Positions 42,809-51,464 of a DNA stretch of 64,000 bases are shown here, one piece after another. The notes below the pieces were generated by a model that was given only the letters and a program-made list of their open reading frames with translations, was not told the DNA's origin and did not search any database. The position numbers and the translations under genes are program-made. The DNA is from Pseudoalteromonas flavipulchra NCIMB 2033 = ATCC BAA-314 (lineage in GTDB: Bacteria > Pseudomonadota > Gammaproteobacteria > Enterobacterales > Alteromonadaceae), in contig JWIH01000024.1 in NCBI GenBank assembly GCA_000814665.1, forward strand, positions 124,001-188,000, read 5' to 3'. The stretch's first letter is position 1. Each line of letters opens with the position of its first letter.

Positions 42809-44276
42809 TTTCTTAAAAAAACTGCCACATCAAGACAGTGATGTGATTTTACAACAAGGGCAAACTCGTCTCACTTTTGCTGAGGTAAAGTCTTACACGC
42901 AAGCATTGGCAGAGCGCTTTATTGTGATGAGTGGCGAGAGTGTTGCGGTTTCGTTAGACAACTCTATCGCTTGGTTATTGGTAGATTTTGCGCTATTACA
43001 AGCGAATAAAGTGTCTATTCCAGTACCTCATTTCTTTACCACAGCACAAGTTGAACACACCCTTGAGCAGTCAAAAGCAAACTGGTTGATCAGCGATACC
43101 AAGCTTGAAAATAGCGCTGAATTTTCGGTGTTGGATGTCTATGGTCAAGCAATCTATGTATATCAAACTAGGTGCGAAAGTACGGGAACCTATTTTCCTA
43201 AAACGCAAAAGATCACTTATACCTCAGGTTCAACAGGCGCACCAAAAGGCGTATGTCTGTCGGTTGAAAACCAGCTTGTCGTGGCGAGCAGTTTATGCGA
43301 AACCATCGCACTTAATCGGCCTAAGCACTTGTGTTTATTACCGCTACCTGTGTTGCTAGAAAACATCGCGGGTGTGTATGCGCCGCTGTTGAGTGGTGGC
43401 ATGGTTGAGGTAACCGAACTAGCGTCGCTAGGCTTTTCGGGCAGCCAGTTGCTATATCCACAAAAGTTGCTGCAAAAGATAAGTGAAGTACAACCAAATA
43501 GCTTAATTTTAGTGCCTGAGCTGCTGCGTTGCCTGCTAAGTGCCACGCAGCAAGGATGGCAACCCCCTGCAAGTTTACGCTTTATTGCAGTCGGTGGCGC
43601 GAAAGTTGACACTGAACTGCTACAGCAAGCTAAACAGCTGGGCTTACCTGTGTTTCAAGGGTATGGACTTTCCGAGTCGGGATCTGTTGTTGCACTGAAT
43701 ACTGGTGAGCAAGATGGTAGCGTCGGTAAGTTACTGCCTCATATTCAGGCACGTATTGTGGCAGATGAATTAGAGATCAAAGGGAATAACTTTTTAGGTT
43801 ACTTGGGCGGCGAAGCGATAGCCCAAGATGCGTGGTTAAAAACTGGCGATAGAGTGTCCAAGCGTGAGCAGCATTTTGTCATTGAAGGCCGGCTAAAAAA
43901 TCTTCTGATCAATAGCTTTGGACGCAATATTTCTCCCGAGTGGCCGGAGTCCGTTTTGCTTGCCTATGTACCTTTACTGCAATGCGTTGTGGTGGGTGAT
44001 GGCAAGCCATTTTTAACGGCGCTTATTTATACCCCGACACAACTAACAGCAGCTGTGATTGACAACGCCATTGAGCTTGCCAACCAGCAACTCCCTGATT
44101 ACGCAAAAATAAAACGTTATGTGCGCGTAGATGAAGCCTTTTCGGTAGGTAACGGCATGCTTACCGCGAACGGTAGACCTAAACGCGACGTGATTTTAGC
44201 TAATTTCGCGCAGCAAATTTCAGCGCTTTACTCCCAGAATCAATACGAAGCGGCAGAGCCCGTAGCTTCGGTTTAA
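42801..44276 (+). CDS. AMP-forming acyl-CoA/acyl-AMP synthetase
   Basis: 491 residues of the ANL superfamily. The ATP loop is 'ITYTSGSTGAPKGVCLS' (about 138-154). 'FQGYGLSESGSVVALN' is motif A5, 'LKTGDRV' follows, and 'EGRLKNLLINSFGRNISPEWPE' in pieces is the hinge seen in fatty-acyl ligases. It would activate a carboxylic acid, probably a fatty or aryl acid, as adenylate and hand it to a thiol or amine. No acyl carrier gene is in the operon. The ligase overlaps the gene before it, and the oxidase gene begins 13 bases after it. Confidence 0.92.
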   Translation: MCDFLKKLPHQDSDVILQQGQTRLTFAEVKSYTQALAERFIVMSGESVAVSLDNSIAWLLVDFALLQANKVSIPVPHFFTTAQVEHTLEQSKANWLISDTKLENSAEFSVLDVYGQAIYVYQTRCESTGTYFPKTQKITYTSGSTGAPKGVCLSVENQLVVASSLCETIALNRPKHLCLLPLPVLLENIAGVYAPLLSGGMVEVTELASLGFSGSQLLYPQKLLQKISEVQPNSLILVPELLRCLLSATQQGWQPPASLRFIAVGGAKVDTELLQQAKQLGLPVFQGYGLSESGSVVALNTGEQDGSVGKLLPHIQARIVADELEIKGNNFLGYLGGEAIAQDAWLKTGDRVSKREQHFVIEGRLKNLLINSFGRNISPEWPESVLLAYVPLLQCVVVGDGKPFLTALIYTPTQLTAAVIDNAIELANQQLPDYAKIKRYVRVDEAFSVGNGMLTANGRPKRDVILANFAQQISALYSQNQYEAAEPVASV

Positions 44277-44289
44277 AAGGAAAACGACA

Positions 44290-44973
44290 ATGAGCAACTT
44301 TTACCAAACCCTACAATCAGAAACGGAACAAGCGCGCCAATATCTACTAAGCGCACCAATTATTCATGATGTTTTTCATGGTCAGATCACCAAAGGCCAA
44401 TACGTTTCATTTTTACAGCAGGCGTTTCATCACGTAAAGCACACAGTACCACTCCTTATGGCGTGTGGCGCAAGGCTTGATGACAGTAAAGAATGGTTGC
44501 GAGAAGCGATAGGGCATTACATCGAAGAAGAAATGGGACACCAAGAGTGGATCCTTAATGATATTGCCGCCTGTGGTGTGGATAAAGAGGTAATACGTCA
44601 TAGCATGCCAAGCTTCGCAACTGAAATGATGGTGTCTTATGCGTACGACAGTATCGCTCGTAAACATCCATTGAGCTTTTTTGGCATGGTTAATGTGCTT
44701 GAGGGCACTTCCATCGCACTTGCCGATGATGCAGCTCGTCAAATTGCGAATAAACTTGGTCTGCCTCGTAGCGCATTTTCCTATTTAACATCTCATGGCG
44801 CGTTAGATGTTGAGCATATTGACTTTTTTGCAGGGCTGATGAACAAGATCAGCTGTGAAAAAGAGCAAGCGATCATTATTCACAGCGCTAAACAGTTTTA
44901 TCGCTTGTACGGCGACATATTCCGCAATATTGAAGCGGTGCCTGCAGGTGTTGAATTTGCGGAGGTAGGTTGA
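44290..44973 (+). CDS. Haem-oxygenase-fold iron-containing oxidase (TENA/PqqC/HDO type)
   Basis: 227 residues, all helical. Carboxylate and histidine ligand candidates fall at the places used by di-iron members: 'HYIEEEMGHQEW' (E80/E81, H84), 'VLEGTS' (E138), and 'SHGALDVEHIDFF' (H169, D173, H176). In this fold PqqC-type proteins are metal-free oxidases, UndA and CADD-type proteins are di-iron oxygenases, and TenA is a thiaminase. The H-x3-D-x2-H end points to iron. It probably oxidises the product activated by the ligase. GGAGGT links it to the SDR gene. Confidence 0.85.
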   Translation: MSNFYQTLQSETEQARQYLLSAPIIHDVFHGQITKGQYVSFLQQAFHHVKHTVPLLMACGARLDDSKEWLREAIGHYIEEEMGHQEWILNDIAACGVDKEVIRHSMPSFATEMMVSYAYDSIARKHPLSFFGMVNVLEGTSIALADDAARQIANKLGLPRSAFSYLTSHGALDVEHIDFFAGLMNKISCEKEQAIIIHSAKQFYRLYGDIFRNIEAVPAGVEFAEVG

Positions 44974-45764
44974 TGAAAGCAACAAAACTTGCCGTTATCA
45001 CTGGGGCATCTCGGGGGATCGGCCGAGCCATTAGTAAACAGTTGGCCATGCATAATTGGCGTTGTTTGCTGATTGGTCGAGACAGCGAAAAATTAAAGCA
45101 GGTGATAGCGGGGTTATCCGGAGAACACGATTATCTTGCTTTAGATATCACCGCTGAGGACGCTGCGACACAAATCGCGAGAAAAGCGGCGACTATGGGT
45201 GGGGTTGACTTACTCGTCAACAACGCGGGCATTAATACCATGGCTGGGTTTGCTGAAATTTTACCAATTGACTTGAAAAAGCAGATGGAGACGAATTTAT
45301 TGGCGCCCATGCTAGTTAGTCAAGCCTGTTTACCACAACTGATCTCAAGTCATGGCACCATAGTTAACGTAGGTTCAGCGTTTGGTTCTATCGGCTTTCC
45401 ATACCAAAGCAGTTATTGCGCAAGCAAGTTCGGTTTGCGTGGTTTTACAGAGGCACTGACGCGGGAACTCGATAACCAAGTAGCGGTTAAATATCTCGCG
45501 CCACGCGCAACCACAACTGAAATGAATGACGACCGCGCGACAGCTGTAAACCATGCACTAGGCAATCATATGGACTCGCCAGAGGTCGTCGCACAAGCCT
45601 TTATGAAATTGCTCCATAGCAACACCAAACGTGCTGCCATTGGTTTTCCTGAAAGGTTTTTTGCGAGACTTAATGGCTTGTTACCAGAGCTCGTTGATAA
45701 CGCATTAATCAAAAAAGTGAAAACCATCCAAACCATTTTTTCCACTAAGGAGTCATTACGATGA
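44973..45764 (+). CDS. Short-chain dehydrogenase/reductase
   Basis: 263 residues. The Rossmann motif is 'VITGASRGIGRAIS', 'LVNNAGIN' follows, and the catalytic S-Y-K set is in 'NVGSAFGSIGFPYQSSYCASKFG' in pieces (Y-x-x-x-K). NADP(H) dependence is likely. The TGATG junction with the oxidase gene (start at 44973, GGAGGT at 44961-44966) shows tight coupling. It probably reduces a carbonyl made in this pathway. The start at 44970 (TTG) is unlikely. Confidence 0.92.
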   Translation: MKATKLAVITGASRGIGRAISKQLAMHNWRCLLIGRDSEKLKQVIAGLSGEHDYLALDITAEDAATQIARKAATMGGVDLLVNNAGINTMAGFAEILPIDLKKQMETNLLAPMLVSQACLPQLISSHGTIVNVGSAFGSIGFPYQSSYCASKFGLRGFTEALTRELDNQVAVKYLAPRATTTEMNDDRATAVNHALGNHMDSPEVVAQAFMKLLHSNTKRAAIGFPERFFARLNGLLPELVDNALIKKVKTIQTIFSTKESLR

Positions 45765-46417
45765 ACGCACTAAAAACCTTGTTAGTTTCAGCAACATTAC
45801 TGGTATTCAGTCAAGGTGCTTGGGCTGCATTTGACGATGATCTTAGCCAAGTCCAAACTAAATGGGCAATGGTAAATTATGAAACCGAGGGCGATGCCCA
45901 AGAAAAAGCATTTGAAGAATTGGTTAAGCATTGCGTGGCATTTGTTGAACAATATCCAGATCGCGCTGAAGCTTACATCTGGCGTGGTATTGTGCAGTCG
46001 AGCTTTGCAGGAGCGAAAGGTGGCTTGGGGGCGCTTGGTCTTGCCAAAGATGCGAAAGCCTCATTTGAAAAAGCCATTGAACTTGATAAAAACGCACTGT
46101 CTGGTTCTGCATTAACGAGTTTAGGCACGCTCTATGCTCAGGTCCCAGGCTGGCCAATTGGGTTTGGCAGCGATAAAAAGGCGAAAAAGCTGTTCCAAGA
46201 ATCATTAGCGATCAATCCGGCAGGAATTGATGTAAACTATTTCTATGCACAGTTTTTATATGACGAACGTGATTATAGTGCTGCACTTGCGCACTTGAAA
46301 AAAGCGCAGAATGCGCCAAGTCGTCCAGGTAGAGAAAAAGCCGATGAATACCGCCAAGAAGAAGTGGCACAGCTATTGGCGAAAGTCGAAAAAAAGCTAA
46401 AAAGAAGGAATAAATGA
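45761..46417 (+). CDS. Exported TPR-containing protein
   Basis: 218 residues with signal peptide ending 'SQGAWA'. Three TPR-like units are visible ('AEAYIWRGIVQSSFAGAK', 'AKASFEKAIELDKNALSG', 'KAKKLFQESLAINP'). Such proteins often scaffold envelope complexes. It overlaps the SDR gene by 4 bases (ATGA) and the response-regulator gene by 4 bases. Its place in the middle of an enzyme and regulator operon suggests a periplasmic partner of the pathway. Confidence 0.85.
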   Translation: MNALKTLLVSATLLVFSQGAWAAFDDDLSQVQTKWAMVNYETEGDAQEKAFEELVKHCVAFVEQYPDRAEAYIWRGIVQSSFAGAKGGLGALGLAKDAKASFEKAIELDKNALSGSALTSLGTLYAQVPGWPIGFGSDKKAKKLFQESLAINPAGIDVNYFYAQFLYDERDYSAALAHLKKAQNAPSRPGREKADEYRQEEVAQLLAKVEKKLKRRNK

Positions 46418-47076
46418 GGCTATTACTTGTAGAAGACGATGAGCTACTGGCACAGGGGCTCATCGCATCACTCAAAAAAGAAGGGTATGCCATCGAGCAC
46501 GCGCCGACGCAAAGACAAGCAATCAGTTTTGTTGAATCTGGTGAATTTGAGCTGGTGGTGCTTGACCTAGGTCTACCCGACGGAGACGGTTTAGCGGTAC
46601 TCAAGGCGTTAAAAAAAACCAAATCGCAAACCGCTGTGCTCATTCTAACGGCAAGAAATAGTCTTGATGATAAGATTGCAGGATTGGATTTAGGGGCTGA
46701 TGACTATTTAGCTAAGCCGTTTGAGCCTAAAGAACTGTTTGCGCGTTTACGGGTGATTGGTCGACGCTTCACCAAACAAGTGAGCAGCACGTTGAGCTGC
46801 AACGATGTCGTGTTAGATCTCGCCAGTCACGAGGTGCTTGTAAGCGGTAGCACTCAAGAATTACCTCGTAAAGAATATATGCTACTCAAGGCGCTGATGG
46901 AAAACAGCGGCCGTGTGCTGTCTAAAACTCAGTTAGAATCTAAGCTCTATGATTGGGGAGAAGCTTTAGGCTCTAATGCTATTGAGGTACATATTCACCA
47001 CCTCCGCAAGAAAATGCCCGATGGATTTATCAAAACGCTGCGTGGCATTGGCTATGTGGTTGGCAAGGGGGCTTAG
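46414..47076 (+). CDS. OmpR/PhoB-class response regulator (QseB/PmrA-like)
   Basis: 220 residues. The receiver has acidic 'VEDDE', phospho-acceptor D51 in 'VVLDLGLPDGDG', and Lys in 'LAKPFEPKEL'. The winged helix ends 'SNAIEVHIHHLRKKM' and 'TLRGIGYVVG'. It pairs with the kinase that follows by one overlapping base. The direct-repeat box at 42105 is of the type that this class binds, so it likely controls the operon. Confidence 0.94.
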   Translation: MRLLLVEDDELLAQGLIASLKKEGYAIEHAPTQRQAISFVESGEFELVVLDLGLPDGDGLAVLKALKKTKSQTAVLILTARNSLDDKIAGLDLGADDYLAKPFEPKELFARLRVIGRRFTKQVSSTLSCNDVVLDLASHEVLVSGSTQELPRKEYMLLKALMENSGRVLSKTQLESKLYDWGEALGSNAIEVHIHHLRKKMPDGFIKTLRGIGYVVGKGA

Positions 47077-48407
47077 TGGGCACGAAAAGCTCGCTTGGAG
47101 GTGCTTCAATAACGAGAAAGTTGACCCTAATTTTAGTGTCAGCTTTGGTGCTGACTGCATCCATGGCGCTGCTACGGGGTTATCACTCCAGCATGGCGAT
47201 GGCACAAGCACAATTAGACAGCCATTTAGAGTCCATCGCAACACTCGTTAATACTCAAGTTACTGCGACTACCTTGCCCAGTGGCGCGGGTAACAACGCA
47301 TTTTACTTTTTAGTGCTTGAACACAATCAAGTTGTTGCGGGTAGTGAGCTACTTGCTAGGTACAAGAACAAGCTTAAATATCATGCTGGGTTTAGCACCC
47401 AAAATGTGGGGGCGACTAGACTCAGAACCTTCAGTGAAGCGTTTGGCGAAAGGCAAATACTGGTGGCTGAGCCGGTACAAAAGCGTTTTGCACTTGCTGA
47501 AGGCATGATTGTCTCCGCAATGACGCCATTGGTGGTGATTATGCCGTTTCTTGCGGTGTTTATTGCATGGATTATTTATACGGCGTTAAAGCCTTTACGA
47601 GATCTTTCTAAAGAGCTTAGACGACGTAACCCCAAAGACTTTACACAGCTGGCAGTGCAAAGCGACAAAGCGGAAGTGGCAATCGTTATCGCGACACTAA
47701 ATGACCTCTTTCAAAAGGTTGAAGTCGCGTATCTCAAAGAGCGTTATTTTGCTTCCGATGCCGCTCATGAGTTAAAAACGCCGATCGCAAGCTTAAAAAT
47801 TCATCTTCATAATTTAACGCATGATACTAAGCATCCCAGTGCCACTGCTATGTCAAAAGGGCTTGAGCAGCTAAACCATGTGGTTGAACAAATGCTGACG
47901 TTAGCGCGTACAGAGCCAGAACTGTGGCATAAGCAATTTGCGCAGCAAGACTTAGTGGCATTAACTCAAGACTTGATTGCTAACTGTTACCCGAGAATTG
48001 AACAAAAATCACAAAATATCAGCTTAGAAGCGTCAGAAGCGACCTTAGAGGGCTGTGAGTTCACATTAACCACATTATTTTCTAATCTAATTGGTAATGC
48101 GATTAAATACACGCCAATTGAAGGTGACATAGAAGTAAAAATTCAGCAGCATGCGCAGCGGGTTGTATGGCAAATCGATGATTCGGGTTGTGGTATGTCG
48201 GATGCGGAAATAGAACGAATTTTTGACAGATTTTATCGCGTTGGTGGAGATAAACACCCTTCAGGGGAAAAAGGGGCAGGTTTAGGAATGGCGATAGTCA
48301 ATCATATAATTGCAATTTATCATGCAGATATCTCTTTTGCTCGTAGTCATTTAGGCGGGCTTAGAGTTTGTGTAAATTTACCGAGGGGGCTGGATGCTAA
48401 GGACTAA
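47076..48407 (+). CDS. Sensor histidine kinase
   Basis: 443 residues, GTG start. Two membrane spans bracket a short periplasmic domain (about 35-150). Next comes HAMP-like sequence, then H231 in 'AAHELKTPIASLK', and the ATPase boxes 'NLIGNAIKYTP' (N), 'QIDDSGCGM' (G1) and 'GAGLGMAIV' (G2). The short periplasmic part resembles QseC/PmrB kinases that sense metals or cationic ligands. It overlaps the regulator gene by one base and the cupredoxin gene by 14. Confidence 0.94.
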   Translation: MGTKSSLGGASITRKLTLILVSALVLTASMALLRGYHSSMAMAQAQLDSHLESIATLVNTQVTATTLPSGAGNNAFYFLVLEHNQVVAGSELLARYKNKLKYHAGFSTQNVGATRLRTFSEAFGERQILVAEPVQKRFALAEGMIVSAMTPLVVIMPFLAVFIAWIIYTALKPLRDLSKELRRRNPKDFTQLAVQSDKAEVAIVIATLNDLFQKVEVAYLKERYFASDAAHELKTPIASLKIHLHNLTHDTKHPSATAMSKGLEQLNHVVEQMLTLARTEPELWHKQFAQQDLVALTQDLIANCYPRIEQKSQNISLEASEATLEGCEFTLTTLFSNLIGNAIKYTPIEGDIEVKIQQHAQRVVWQIDDSGCGMSDAEIERIFDRFYRVGGDKHPSGEKGAGLGMAIVNHIIAIYHADISFARSHLGGLRVCVNLPRGLDAKD

Positions 48408-48753
48408 GGTCTCTTCGCTGTCTTTCGCGCTTGGTTTGCCTTTGGCGACCTGTAGTTTCGCCTTGTGGGCGGAAGAAAGTTATACCATTATTCTTAAAAA
48501 TCATTTATTTACACCAGCACACGTTGAGGTACCTGCAAATCGTAAAGTAAAGCTCATCATCGAAAATCAAGACCCTCAGGTTGAAGAGTTTGACAGTTTT
48601 GATCTTAATCGTGAAAAAGTGCTTTTTCCGAACCGTAAAAGTGTGATTTATATCGGCCCGCTAGCACCCGGTGAATATAGTTTTTTTGGTGAATTTTCAC
48701 CAAATACAGCACAAGGTATCGTTATCGTGAAGGAGCCAAACAATGCTTCTTAA
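48394..48753 (+). CDS. Periplasmic cupredoxin-like protein
   Basis: 119 residues with signal sequence ending near 'SFALWA'. The body is a cupredoxin sandwich ('SYTIILKNHLFTPAHVEVPANRKVKLIIENQD' in pieces; 'GPLAPGEYSFFGEF'), related to the EfeO N-terminal domain found with FTR1 iron permeases. The mature part has no Cys and no Met at the copper site, so it should not hold type-1 copper. It overlaps the FTR1-like gene that follows by 11 bases, which supports an iron-related pair. Confidence 0.8.
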   Translation: MLRTKVSSLSFALGLPLATCSFALWAEESYTIILKNHLFTPAHVEVPANRKVKLIIENQDPQVEEFDSFDLNREKVLFPNRKSVIYIGPLAPGEYSFFGEFSPNTAQGIVIVKEPNNAS

Positions 48754-49474
48754 TGCGGTGGTGGTGAGCGTGAACCAATTATTACCAGTAACTGTACTTT
48801 GGGTACTATTAGCACAATGTACCAATGCTGCTTTACCACTTAAAACGACACTCATCGCGTTGAGTGCGGGGCTAGTCGGCTGTTTTGGCATATGGTTTTT
48901 GGGTGGAGAAATAGCCTCGAGTTTTGATTATCGCGGGTTCGAGTTATTGCAAATAGGACTGCTACTCAGTTTATTTTGTTTAATGATTGCAACAAAACGC
49001 ACCGGACATACGGCACTTGCAGCCTTGGCCTTTGGACTAGCCGTGGTATTGTACTTGCACCATTTGGCAAGCTTTGCGTTCTCTTATTCAAAGCCTGCGG
49101 ATGGTCAAACCCTCGCCATTGGCACCTCGCTTGGTGTGGGGATCTGTTTGAGCTTTTCTATTCTACTCTTCTTTTTCCTTGATTGGCTGAAGAGTAAGCA
49201 CTTACCTTGGTTGTTGCTGTTGTTATTGGCTTTACACGGTGCGAGTAAGGTGTCGATTGCATTGGACTTGGCGCTTCAAGTGGACTTAATTAGTGCCGCC
49301 AGACTTGAAATAGACTTGCGACAGATTGTGGACGAACACAGTGTTGTTGGTAGAGTGCTAAGAGTATTAGTGGGGTATGAGGCAACACCAAATGCTGCGA
49401 CGCTTGCAGGGTTTGGAGGCGCGTTGATTACGTTCTTGGGATGTACATATTGGAGAACAGCGCATGCGAAATAA
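48743..49474 (+). CDS. FTR1/EfeU-like membrane protein
   Basis: 243 residues with about seven membrane spans. The C-terminal part 'VDEHSVVGRVLRVLVGYEATPNAATLAGF', in pieces, matches the end of FTR1/EfeU permeases, which import ferrous or ferric iron with a partner. The REGLE-type iron motif of true permeases is not present, so transport of iron is doubtful. It may be a partner of the cupredoxin protein or a sensor. Overlaps on both sides are 11 bases. Confidence 0.65.
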   Translation: MLLNAVVVSVNQLLPVTVLWVLLAQCTNAALPLKTTLIALSAGLVGCFGIWFLGGEIASSFDYRGFELLQIGLLLSLFCLMIATKRTGHTALAALAFGLAVVLYLHHLASFAFSYSKPADGQTLAIGTSLGVGICLSFSILLFFFLDWLKSKHLPWLLLLLLALHGASKVSIALDLALQVDLISAARLEIDLRQIVDEHSVVGRVLRVLVGYEATPNAATLAGFGGALITFLGCTYWRTAHAK

Positions 49475-50171
49475 TGTTTTACTCGCGCTGCTGGTGAGTT
49501 TTTTTTGGATTGTGGCGTTTAGTGCAAAGGCGGATGGTATGGTGGTGGATAAAGTTTATCACCCTTATGTGATGCCGCTTGAGCGAGAGTTGGAATGGCG
49601 ACTACTATCTCGGCAAACCGAGCAAGGGAACGTGTTGGCACAGCGTTTAGGGCTTGGTTGGAGCCTCACCGAAACGATGACCATCGAAGGTTACGCGATA
49701 GGTGAGCGCGACGATGAGGGCAATTTTGACTTGGCTGCTTACGAGTTAGAGTCACGGTGGCAATTTGTAGAGCAAGGGCGCTTCTGGGCGGATATTGGTA
49801 TGTTGTTTGAGCTTGAAAAACGCCATAAATTCGATGCCTATGAAGCAACCGCAGGGTTTTTATTTGAGAAGGAATTTGGCCGCACGAGCCTTACCATGAA
49901 TGCATTTTTGGTGAGGGAGTGGGGTAAGGACATTGAGGATGAATGGGAATCTGAGTTTAGAGCGCAACTGCGCTACCGCTTGTATAGTGCTTTTCAGCCC
50001 GCAATTGAAGTCTATGTCGGAGAAGACTTTTTTGGTGTTGGCCCAGGGTTTATCGGGCTGCATCGATTCGAAGGTCAAAAACAGCTGAAGTGGGAAGCGG
50101 GTTTTATTTCGGAGATCAGCCAATCTGGCAAAGATCATAGCTTTAGACTCGCATTGGAATTTGAGTTTTAA
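49464..50171 (+). CDS. Probable outer-membrane beta-barrel protein
   Basis: 235 residues with signal peptide ending 'AFSAKA'. The body has alternating strands with aromatic ends and closes with 'DHSFRLALEFEF', a C-terminal Phe typical of barrels. No family is recognised; many MtrB- or transport-type unknowns look alike. It is the last gene of the operon, overlapping the FTR1-like gene. It may export or sense the product at the surface, which is inference. Confidence 0.65.
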   Translation: MRNNVLLALLVSFFWIVAFSAKADGMVVDKVYHPYVMPLERELEWRLLSRQTEQGNVLAQRLGLGWSLTETMTIEGYAIGERDDEGNFDLAAYELESRWQFVEQGRFWADIGMLFELEKRHKFDAYEATAGFLFEKEFGRTSLTMNAFLVREWGKDIEDEWESEFRAQLRYRLYSAFQPAIEVYVGEDFFGVGPGFIGLHRFEGQKQLKWEAGFISEISQSGKDHSFRLALEFEF

Positions 50172-50283
50172 GTGTCGCTTTTACTTTGTTTAAATAAAGG
50201 GGAGATGCAGCAAAAATGTCATTAGCTTATGGTGCATCTAGCTGCTAACTTTAGAGTCGAACTATAGACATCAAGGAAACGAT

Positions 50284-51114
50284 ATGTATCGCACGCTAAC
50301 TTTATTGGGGTTGTTGTTCGTTAATAGTGCTTATGCACAGATTGCGCTTGAACGTGATATTCAAGAGCACATCGTGGTTGCGAACAAAGTATCTTTGCAG
50401 GTTTATCATGTTGCGGGCAATGAACCTGCCGTTGTTTTTGAAAGTGGTTCTGCAGCGCCTGCAATTTATTGGACTCCAGTAATGATGGGTCTCGCGCAGC
50501 AAGTACCCAATGCATTGGTGGCCTATAACCGTGAAGGTTATGGCAAAAGCGAGCTTAGTCGCAGAGCCTATAGTATTGATACGGATAATCGTAATCTTCG
50601 TGAAGTGTTGAGAACGCTTGATATTCGGCCGCCATTTATTTATGTCGGTCATTCATACGCATACTATGTAATGCAAAACTACATCACCTATTATCCAGAG
50701 CAAGTTGCAGGCTTGTTGTATGTTGACCCTGTGACCGTTTACTTCATCGATAAAACCCACGCCTTAGCGCAGGATAAGCTACTTAAACCCTTGAGTACTC
50801 TGCCAGAAAATACCTTCGGTGAAGCTCTGCGCCGGGAAACTCAAGCGCTAAGTGAAACCGTTGCGAGTGTTCGGGCGCATCAAGCACCTGATCATATACC
50901 GTGTCGTGTTATCGTTGCCCAAAGACCATTTGATCCAACTCAGCGCGATGTTAAAGCATGGCGAGAAGGACAAGAAGCGTTGGCATCACATTGTGATTCT
51001 GAGCTAATTATAGCCAAGGGAAGTGACCACACCGTACCTATGAATGCCCCGCAAGTGGTCGTGGAGCAAGTGGTGCAATTAATTCGAAAGTTAGAGTCAA
51101 AAAAGCCCCTGTAG
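50284..51114 (+). CDS. Exported alpha/beta hydrolase
   Basis: 276 residues with signal peptide 'MYRTLTLLGLLFVNSAYA'. The nucleophile elbow is G-H-S-Y-A in 'FIYVGHSYAYYVMQ', where the last Gly is Ala. 'YVDPVTV' and His in 'KGSDHTVPM' fill the rest of the triad. 'VAYNREGYGKSE' is the usual strand before the elbow. It may be an esterase or lipase in the periplasm. It is separated from the operon by 112 bases and likely has its own promoter. Confidence 0.85.
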   Translation: MYRTLTLLGLLFVNSAYAQIALERDIQEHIVVANKVSLQVYHVAGNEPAVVFESGSAAPAIYWTPVMMGLAQQVPNALVAYNREGYGKSELSRRAYSIDTDNRNLREVLRTLDIRPPFIYVGHSYAYYVMQNYITYYPEQVAGLLYVDPVTVYFIDKTHALAQDKLLKPLSTLPENTFGEALRRETQALSETVASVRAHQAPDHIPCRVIVAQRPFDPTQRDVKAWREGQEALASHCDSELIIAKGSDHTVPMNAPQVVVEQVVQLIRKLESKKPL

Positions 51115-51254
51115 TTTTATGAATATTTTATTTCAATCTCTATTATTTACACGGGGTTAGGGGAATAATGTGTTTAAAAATAGGGCGTTGAAAAAGCCGC
51201 CAAAAAAATATTGATATTTGTCATTAGCAAGTCATATTGATGATTAAAAATACA

Positions 51255-51282
51255 TTGACTTAGGGCGGAATCCCTATATGAT
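51255..51282 (+). promoter_or_regulatory. Sigma70 promoter of the cold-shock gene
   Basis: TTGACT (51255-51260) and TATGAT (51277-51282) are 16 bases apart. Transcription from about 51289 gives a leader of roughly 175 bases. The spacer holds the dyad TAGGG/CCCTA. Confidence 0.75.
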
Positions 51283-51393
51283 GTTCATAGACAGAATTTG
51301 AGTCAGTGTTTTAAAATCTCCATTACGTTGTTGTATAAGTGTTTGCTTGTAGTAGTACCGTCCTGAAGTTTTATCCACTCTACAAATTTAGGT

Positions 51394-51448
51394 CTATGCG
51401 CCCACATGGGCATAGCTCATCAATGCGCAGCATTGGTTTTTGTTTTTA
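51394..51448 (+). promoter_or_regulatory. Structured 5' leader of the cold-shock gene
   Basis: CTATGCGCCCA/TGGGCATAG makes a bulged stem (51394-51415). CAATGC/GCATTG follows (51421-51435) and runs straight into TTTTTGTTTTT. The second hairpin looks like an intrinsic terminator placed in the leader. Known csp leaders refold with temperature, and this one may also stop transcription. Confidence 0.55.
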
Positions 51449-51464
51449 TATCAGGATTAGTATT

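Noticed and set aside
44290..44973. Thiaminase (TenA) annotation
   Set aside because: No thiamine genes nearby, and the H-x3-D-x2-H ligand end suits an iron enzyme.
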